A stretch of 64,000 nt of DNA from Meconema thalassinum (taxonomy: Eukaryota; Arthropoda; Insecta; Orthoptera; Tettigoniidae), in NCBI GenBank assembly GCA_946902985.2, contig OX336395.1:291457065-291521064 (forward strand), read 5' to 3'. Shown in pieces: positions 57,345 through 64,000 of this stretch (its first letter is position 1; each line of letters begins with the position of its first letter). Below the pieces are notes generated by a model. That model had not been told where the DNA came from. It did not search any database and saw only the letters and a program-made list of their open reading frames with translations. Both the position numbers and the translations under genes were made by a program.

Positions 57345-58000
57345 ATTTTCCTTTATTTTACGTAAGTTATGAGAGCTACTTCCCAAACCTTTAGAAAGAA
57401 AATAATAATATTAATAACAACAATAGCAATGATTGCTTGGACGGGATTATAATTTACAGAATGTATTTATTTTAAAATCTTTAATATGTTTTGAATAAAA
57501 TGTTTAAAATTGCCTTAATATAGAAATGTATAGAAATAGGCTTTTCTTTGCATAATTTTCATCTAATAATGAACAACAACAACAACAAAATAGTATTCAT
57601 AATTCACTGAAACTACTTATTCAGAATTGTTTATAATATATAGGTCATAAGGAAATATGGATCAATATACAGTACTTATATCACCAACTGGTATTTCATG
57701 GTTTGCGTATTTGTTGTGGCCCACGATCGGTATGTCCAAAACACTGAACATTTCCTCGACTTGAGAAAACCCGATACCTACTGCCATAGCTCCCCACACA
57801 AGAGCATCGTTCACTTCCATTTTTTGGTAAACAGGCTCTGAAGTTACAGCATATTCGTTTTCGCAGTTATCACAATAATAAATCCATGTACAATATAATC
57901 CATTTTTAGCCTACTTTTCACATTTTGCAAAAATGAGGAAAAAGTAGACTTATGAGATCGATCCGGGAAAATGTGTGTCTGTCTGCCTGTCTTTCCTTCT
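57345..58000. other. No gene recognised
   Basis: AT-rich, with a short (AAC)n at ~57570-57590. No supported gene. Confidence 0.4.
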
Positions 58001-58004
58001 GTCT

Positions 58005-59190
58005 GTCTGGCTGTGTGTGTGTGTGTGTGTCCCCCCCCCCCCTTATCAACTCCTAAACGGCTGCAGCAATCAAAACCAAATTTAAGTAAAGATGTGCACC
58101 GGAATATCTCACGTCCATATTTGAAAATGATGTCAGTGCTACCAACTGCTGAAAAAACGCACTAGAAATTTGAGCTCCATGTTGGATATCTTGCAAGGTA
58201 TACATGGGAGCTATTCCAAAATTGGCACACATATAGATAAGACGATTTCAGTTTAATTTCCAGGAGGCCACCCATGACAGTGTTGCCAAAATAATGTTAA
58301 GCCTTCTGATAGGTCCAATGTTTAAATGCATATAACTTCTACACTATCAATTGGATTTCAACCAAATTTTGTATGTAATATCTTCACATAGACAGATATG
58401 ACTGAGCTTATTATTAAGGCCACCAGGGCTGCCAACTGTTAATAATTGCTCTCTCTATTTTTTTTTTCATCCAAATAACTATATATCAGAAAGTATGCAA
58501 GCCAACAGCTTTAAACTATGCACACATATATTCTGACATCTTAGATTAATTTGGAGTAACTTATATACGTCAGTTCTACCAACATGATTATAAACCTGCT
58601 GATAGTACCAATTTTAAATACATGTAACTTCTATACTATCAGTTGGATTTCAACCAAATTTCGTATGTGCTATGTGTACCATAACAGATATTACTATTAG
58701 TATTGTTAAGAGCAATCAGGGCTGCCAACTATTAATAAATGCTGTCTGAATTTTTTTACCCTAATATCAATATATCAGAACGTATGCAAGCCAACAGCTC
58801 TATACTTTGCACGCGTATAGCACCTGACATTCTAGATTAATTTGGAGTAATTAATACAAGGCAGTGCTGCCAACATGATTCTATGCCTGCTGATATGTCC
58901 AATTTTAAAATACATGTAACTTCTATACTAACAAATGTATTTCATCCAAAATTGGCACAACAAGATATCATAATATTTCAGATTATTTCTGACCAGCACA
59001 CGCATGACATTGTTGGCAACATGCTTTTACGCGTGCTGATAAGATACAATGTCTAACTGCATGTAACGTCCATTGGACTTCAACCTAATTTTGTATTCTG
59101 TACCTTAAGAGCTGGAACTAAGAATATATTCAGTCACCAGGGCTGCCAACTGTACATTTTACCAGGTATATTTTGAACTAATTAGATATT
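58005..59190 (+). repeat. Tandem array, period about 292 bp, about four copies
   Basis: After a (TG)n and C tract (58010-58042), blocks recur: GGGCTGCCAACTGTTAATAA at ~58427 and ~58719 (one change), a related GGGCTGCCAACTGTACA at ~59141; ATGCAAGCCAACAGCT at ~58495 and ~58787; TTGGATTTCAACCAAATTT at ~58350 and ~58642. Copies are diverged. The general style (phrases about CCAAATTT and a CTGTCTG-rich lead-in at ~57975) is repeated at the extreme right end of the window (~63905-64000). Confidence 0.85.
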
Positions 59191-59721
59191 TCGATATTGC
59201 CAACTTAATTTCGTCATTATTCTATAGAGCGTCCAGGGTTAAGAAAAAACTACAGGTCTTATGGGCTTTTATTTCTGTTGGTTTCACCCCTATTGCTCCA
59301 AACTGTAAGTTTGTATTATAATGAAGTACTATGAAAATGCGTTCGTCTCCTTATGAAACATGTATTGTTTGTGCATTACGACACTGAAGAAGACGTAAAC
59401 TCATTTTGATATATTTCAGTTTATCATTTAAAGTGTTAGAATAGTGGGCTTATTTAAAGGAACAGCCGAGCGGGAATGTCAGTTCGCGCCAGTACTCAGT
59501 GAGGAGAAACGAGTGAGCGTACAGCAGTGGGCATAAAAGAACGTGAAAATTATTATTTGTCAGGTGCAAGTGCTTTGGAGAGTGCATAGTGTTATAAATA
59601 CCTTGTATTGTGCTTCATAGTGTACATTTTACTTTTCGTTGTGTGTATAGTTACATTGTTTGTTTTTGTCTGTTTCGTTTTCACATATCATACTTTAAAG
59701 TAGTGAGTGATAACTGTAGTT
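59191..59721 (+). other. Upstream region of the DD82E transposase
   Basis: No terminal inverted repeat could be matched to the downstream side. The 59.4-59.6 kb part is less AT-rich and could be the promoter and 5' UTR. Candidate left-end phrase CCAGGGTTAAGAAAAAACTA occurs at ~59231. Confidence 0.35.
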
Positions 59722-61086
59722 ATGGCTGAACATGTGAAAAGGAAAAGTGGGGAAATTCTCAGGAGAAAGGAACGACAGATGGTACTTAATGTATTTTCAT
59801 ACTTGAAAACGGAACATCCAGGACAGAGTGTTAGCTGGTTAGTGGACGAAACCGCTAAGTCTTTAGGAATTTCAAGGTCTTCCGTCTTCAAAATAAGGAA
59901 GGAAGCCAGTGCAGGGCCACTTCAGAGTCCCAGCAAGAAACGGGAAAGGAAAAAGTTAATTCGCAGTAACTCTAGGCTCATTAAATATGATGATTTTGTC
60001 AGAAGTGGAATACGGAGGATTATTCATGAATTATATTTTAGAAATCAACCCCCAACTCTGAAGACAGTCTTGACTTCTATCAACACTAACCCAGAACTGC
60101 CCGACTTTAAGAAATCTACGTTGCATGTTGTTCTCAGGGAAATGAACTTTACTTATGAAAGAAGGGGAAATAGGGCAATGTTAATAGAAAGGGATGATAT
60201 CGTGTCTTGGCGTCATAAGTATCTCGTACAAATTAAAAGGTATAGAGAAGAAGGTCGGAACATAGTTTATACAGACGAAAGTTGGGCTAACACTGGAATA
60301 ACCGTGGCTAAAGAGTGGAAAGACAAAACGGTTACCACACCAAGGCAAGCTTTTCTTGCAGGGTTATCGATCGGATTGAAAACCCCTACCGCTTGTGGGC
60401 CACGATTTGCTATTGTTCACGCAGGTAACGAAAATGGGTTCGTGCCTAACGCTGAATATGTTTTTTTGTGTAAGAAAAATACTGCCGATGCGCATGATGA
60501 AATGGACGGGGTGTGTTATGAAACATACTTTTCAGAAAAGCTTCTTCCAAATTTGCCTCCCAATTCCGTAATTGTTATTGATAATACTTCTTACCACAGC
60601 AGGAAGAAGGAGCCAATACCGACAAAAGGCTGGAAGAAATGCGATATGCAAGGAAGGATGACGGAGCATCATATTCAGTACGAAGATCACATGTTGAAGA
60701 AAGATTTAATGGACATTATTGCTTTGGAAAAGGGCAAATACGATAAGTACAAGATAGACGAAATTGCGTTAGAAAGAGGACACACGGTACTTCGACTGCC
60801 CCCCTACCACTGCGAATTAAACCCCATTGAACTCGTATGGGCCCAGGCAAAACATCACGTGAGCTTACACAATACGGACTTCAAAGTGAAAGAAATGAAA
60901 AAGTTAATTCAGGAAGGTTTAGCTTGTGTTACACCTGATAACTGGAGGAACTACGTAAACCATGTAAAGAAAATTGAAGGCGATTTGTGGAAGGCTGATG
61001 AAATTCAAGATGACATCGAACCAATCATCGTCCGTCTCGGTGACTCTTCAGATGAAGATTCTTCAAGCAGTGTTGAAATGGAATAG
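59722..61086 (+). CDS. Intact Tc1/mariner-superfamily transposase, DD82E spacing
   Basis: This 454-aa protein would cut and join DNA in the nucleus. ATG 59722 is preferred over the GTG at 59707 as the first ATG in frame. The N-terminus (~residues 10-60) is a helix-turn-helix region (ETAKSLGISRSSVFKIRKE), followed by a basic stretch and a second helical segment. The DDE triad is readable: YTDESWAN (~residue 195), VIVIDNTSYHSR (~295) and LPPYHCELNPIELVWAQ (~370-385). Between the second Asp and the Glu there are 82 residues, unlike the 34-41 of most mariner and Tc1 groups. That matches a group I recall as DD82E/Sailor. The tail is acidic (DSSDEDSSSSVEME). No stop or frameshift. The nearest neighbour on the other strand stops 37 bp away. 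Absence of visible terminal repeats leaves open a host-retained gene. Confidence 0.93.
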   Translation: MAEHVKRKSGEILRRKERQMVLNVFSYLKTEHPGQSVSWLVDETAKSLGISRSSVFKIRKEASAGPLQSPSKKRERKKLIRSNSRLIKYDDFVRSGIRRIIHELYFRNQPPTLKTVLTSINTNPELPDFKKSTLHVVLREMNFTYERRGNRAMLIERDDIVSWRHKYLVQIKRYREEGRNIVYTDESWANTGITVAKEWKDKTVTTPRQAFLAGLSIGLKTPTACGPRFAIVHAGNENGFVPNAEYVFLCKKNTADAHDEMDGVCYETYFSEKLLPNLPPNSVIVIDNTSYHSRKKEPIPTKGWKKCDMQGRMTEHHIQYEDHMLKKDLMDIIALEKGKYDKYKIDEIALERGHTVLRLPPYHCELNPIELVWAQAKHHVSLHNTDFKVKEMKKLIQEGLACVTPDNWRNYVNHVKKIEGDLWKADEIQDDIEPIIVRLGDSSDEDSSSSVEME

Positions 61087-61122
61087 ATGAACATGGCACC
61101 TCTGATAATGTAAGTAGATAAT

Positions 61123-62554
61123 TTATTTTAAAATTATAGATAGGTTCATATTCTGTAGAATAATCATTGGCATGAAAAGTAGGCTCTTTAGTTCTTCACG
61201 GAACTTCTTGTTTATCTCTTTTTTGTATTTGTATTTTCCCATGGTACAATGTTTGGAATGGATCGTTACTAATTCTATTTCTTTCATAATGTGACCAATA
61301 TCAACGATGCGTCGCCCTATTGGAGGCAGTTCGTTGGCCTCAGTATTCCTTTCAATTACCATAGGTGGTACTTCACAATCAGACTCATTGTCATCGTCTG
61401 TATCACTTCCTGAATCGTTTGGAAAATTTATGGAATAATCTTGATCTTCATACCTGAAATCACACAATGTTAAAAAATATTACCTTGATTATTATTACAA
61501 AACAATAGACAAATGTAACGTTGTCCTAACCACATACACGATATGCTTTAAACTAGCCTATAATCACTTTCCATCACGTCGGGTTTCTTAAAGTCGCTTT
61601 GTTTTGAAAGGCTATATTTGGATACAAGCATACAGGCTCTCCATTGGTTATAGAACTACACGGATTGGTGAAGTATTGGTGTTACATATCTACCATTTCA
61701 AGGAACTACTATTTGTCATGAGCAGCTGATCACCGTCACCATTTGTTTCTCTTCATTTTATTCTATTCTAATACCCTAAATTTTATGGTGCACCATATTA
61801 GGTTTTAAACACGTATATTATTGCTGTGCTACGCTTTGTTTTTTGTTTTTTCAACAACTGATGAAGGGGATAAAATAAAATAAATCCCCGAAACATGTAC
61901 TGTAAACAACTTCAATAATTAATTTTATCTGTATAGTATTGATTCAGGCAGATGTTCATTTCTTGTAAATAACTATTGATTATTATTAACATACAGAAAG
62001 CAAATACGCATTAAAACTAACTCCAGGCAAATGCTGGGATGGTTCCTCTCTAAAAGCAATCCTATCCCCAATTTAGAAATTCACACAATAGTACAGCCAT
62101 CACATTAACACATGTAATCACACAGTTAGTTAGTTAGTTAGTTATTGTTGTTTTAAGGGGCGGAACTACGAGGTCATCTGCCCCTATCACACAAATTCCA
62201 TACACACCCAAATATACATGGGGCTATATGACCGCGATGTCTCAGTCCCTAAAATAAGCAACAACAACACGTTTTACAGGTAGGTAATCTACTAAAAAAT
62301 GACAAGTCCTTTCAAATTAATTAATAATTATTTTATATATTGTAGCAATAGTTTGCTTACCGACCTGCATCGTGGCCTATTGGGGGAGTGCTTTCAACTA
62401 ACAAGCTGTTGAATATTTCTTCGGAGTCTTCAAATTGAGCAGAATCGTTTGAAACATTCGCGGTGATTTCTTGTTGTTTTCTTTTCTCCCACGTAGTCTT
62501 TGCTGCGCGGCCTCTTCTGGAACGTTTCCTTGACGGAGAATGCTTTCGTGGCAT
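61123..62554 (-). CDS. Predicted two-exon gene, 174-aa basic/acidic protein
   Basis: Exon 1 is 62554-62361 (MPRKHSPSRKRSRRGRAAK...STPPIGHDAG) and ends at donor CG|GTAAGC; exon 2 is 61453-61123 after acceptor TTTCAG|G. Joining gives CG|G (Arg) and an uninterrupted frame into YEDQDYSINF, an acidic block (DSGSDTDDDNESDCE), and PPIGRRIVDIGHIMKEIE, ending in LSIILK. The intron is 907 bp (61454-62360) and contains a SINE-like fragment (~62040-62240) with CAAATGCTGGGATGG and a TTAGTTAG run. The basic N-terminus and GRRIVDI segment recall the start of the large YqaJ-containing protein family (recollection), so this may be its 5' end, truncated. The function is unknown. Splice sites are inferred, not tested. 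Confidence 0.55.
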
Positions 62555-62599
62555 TGTAGAATAAAGTGTGAATGTTATAGGAACACTCAATCACGAAAC

Positions 62600-63660
62600 A
62601 CAATCGCAGAATTAGGAAATGAAACGAGAAAGGGGCGAGATATATTCTTCTATTGCTTCCTGAAGATTAGGTCTAGTCAGACTGAAGTGTCAGCGACTAA
62701 GCGCGCAGGAAAAAGTTATGGAAGAAGACGAGTTATTTTGTTTTCTTTGCACTCCACGGTAAGTAGAATGGAATGCTGCGTAAGGAAAGGAATGACCCGC
62801 AACGGGAGGTGCGGTGCGGTGCAGTGCTAGGTAGTAGGATGGGGGAATGAAGCTCCGTGCAAGTAGTAGTGCGGGTAGCCTATCGTGTAGCCTGTGTAGT
62901 TACCGTTCTGCCGAGTTGAAGACTAGTCAAAGGTACATACGTCACGGGTTTATCACTAAACAGTTTCTTTCATCAAATATTCGAACTGCTCAGAATTAGA
63001 CCCTCTACAAATTGAATACATTTGAAGCTATTATAGCATTTTTTTACAATAAAAAAGGTTATTGAAATATTATGCTTTTATAAAATATGTGGAATTTTGA
63101 AATAATTTTTTTTCATAATGAAGCTACTATTACAAGGGTTATTGCACAGAAATTTCGAAATTCTCCTGTTATTAGTTTTGTCGTGACGTATGTACCTTTA
63201 ACCCTCAAAGTAGACACTTTGAATACATGCCCTGAACAAACGAGCAGTCTATATTTTACAAAAGTGGCATATAACAAGTTCCGAAGACCTATATAACAGA
63301 TTAAGAAGACAAAATAAAAATAAAAAAATATTTTATTTTTCGGTAGCACAGCCTTAATAGAAGTTTTTGTACAGGACTGCGATGATTAAATATAGTTGAG
63401 AATTGCTATAATGAATGTTCATGTGAAGTAATTATCAAATTCATTTCCTTTAAATACACAAAACTTTCTTGTACAAGGAAAAAATAATAATTACACTCTA
63501 TATGTTTTAATAGATTCTTATATTTAGTTGATCTATGAACAAGTGCACTAATTTGGCGCATTCAAATATTTTTACAGATTTTTTTTATATGTACAAAATT
63601 AATAAAAAAGTTTATTAAAAAAATTCCCATAGTTTATACATTGAAAAATTGTGAAGATGT
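62600..63660. other. No gene recognised
   Basis: AT-rich, with a GC-richer patch at ~62660-62900 that could be a promoter or first exon of the minus gene's neighbourhood. A minus-strand AATAAA (read as TTTATT at ~63611) lies 3' of the terminal exon below and is a plausible poly(A) signal. Confidence 0.35.
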
Positions 63661-63672
63661 GGTAACTCATCT

Positions 63673-63831
63673 TCAAGCTTCAACAGCACAGTTCAACAGT
63701 TTGAACCCCGGGACCATCTGCATTAGTCCTGACGAAACTTCCAGTTGAGCAGTTTTCCCAAAGACTGGATACAACAACTTACGAAGGTGGAACCACGGTT
63801 TTCTGACCATTTGGTTGTCGTTCTGGAGGAT
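63673..63831 (-). CDS. Likely terminal coding exon of a host gene (52 aa)
   Basis: A polypyrimidine tract and CTTGCAG precede ATCCTCCAG on the minus strand, a strong acceptor, giving a phase-0 exon. The frame QNDNQMVRKPWFHLRKLL... then LEVSSGLMQMVPGFKLLNCAVEA ends with TGA at 63673-63675. The composition (balanced, Trp, Pro, hydrophobic) is unlike the transposon debris around it. The upstream exons must lie beyond the right edge. I do not recognise the protein. Confidence 0.55.
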   Translation of the reverse strand: MLQNDNQMVRKPWFHLRKLLYPVFGKTAQLEVSSGLMQMVPGFKLLNCAVEA

Positions 63832-64000
63832 CTGCAAGCGAAAGGACACAATTACTTTACATCCACAATATCGCACATAATTCCTATACATTTAAAATTG
63901 TACTTTTGTCCTTCTGTCTGTGTTTGTCTGTCTTCTGTCTGTCTCTATCTATTTCTCCATCAATTGAAAACTAGTCAACAGATATCGTTCAAAATTTGCA

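Overview
This window looks like intergenic or intronic DNA from a large, repeat-rich eukaryotic genome, most likely an arthropod and probably an insect. The evidence is dense nesting of non-LTR retrotransposons, tRNA-derived SINEs carrying a CORE-like block, BEL/Pao, hAT, piggyBac, mariner, Helitron-like and P-type elements, plus GT-AG introns. There are no bacterial operon or ribosome-binding features. I cannot name the species. Base composition is AT-rich, apart from some coding or tRNA-like blocks.

Left part (1-13.3 kb): a minus-strand non-LTR retrotransposon has an open ORF2 running off the left edge. It abuts a BEL/Pao LTR element (2536-9629) whose two 734-bp LTRs differ at only 7 sites, although its gag-pol is broken and lacks reverse transcriptase. 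That element abuts an internally deleted DD34D mariner, which sits at a TA at the start of a Helitron-like unit (10277-13318). The Helitron-like unit carries diverged tandem repeats and a LINE fragment that is itself split by another insert.

Middle (13.6-31.4 kb): this stretch is a stratigraphy of insertions with readable target-site duplications (TSDs). It holds foldback repeats with promoter-like motifs, a piggyBac remnant, a hAT-like composite carrying a ~162-bp satellite array, a LINE split by a piggyBac MITE at TTAA, a near-intact LINE (one stop, one frameshift) inside a foldback repeat, a near-intact hAT transposon (one frameshift, perfect 8-bp TSD) with a 119-bp MITE in its leader, and another LINE split by a hAT MITE and sitting in a 43-46-bp minisatellite.

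Right part (31.4-64 kb): copies of an unclassified GTTACGTTACGG repeat family, several SINEs with TSDs, decayed LINE ends, two broken YqaJ-type nuclease loci, a complete-ended P-superfamily element (47503-51553) whose THAP transposase has four breaks, a ~292-bp tandem array, an intact 454-aa Tc1/mariner-superfamily transposase with DD82E spacing, a predicted two-exon acidic gene tail-to-tail with it, and a likely terminal exon of a host gene near the right edge.

How they relate: almost everything is transposon-derived. The only uninterrupted coding candidates are the left-edge LINE ORF2, the DD82E transposase (59722-61086), the two-exon gene (61123-62554) and the terminal exon (63673-63831). 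All calls come from reading the sequence. Family names rest on motif recognition, not on a database search.
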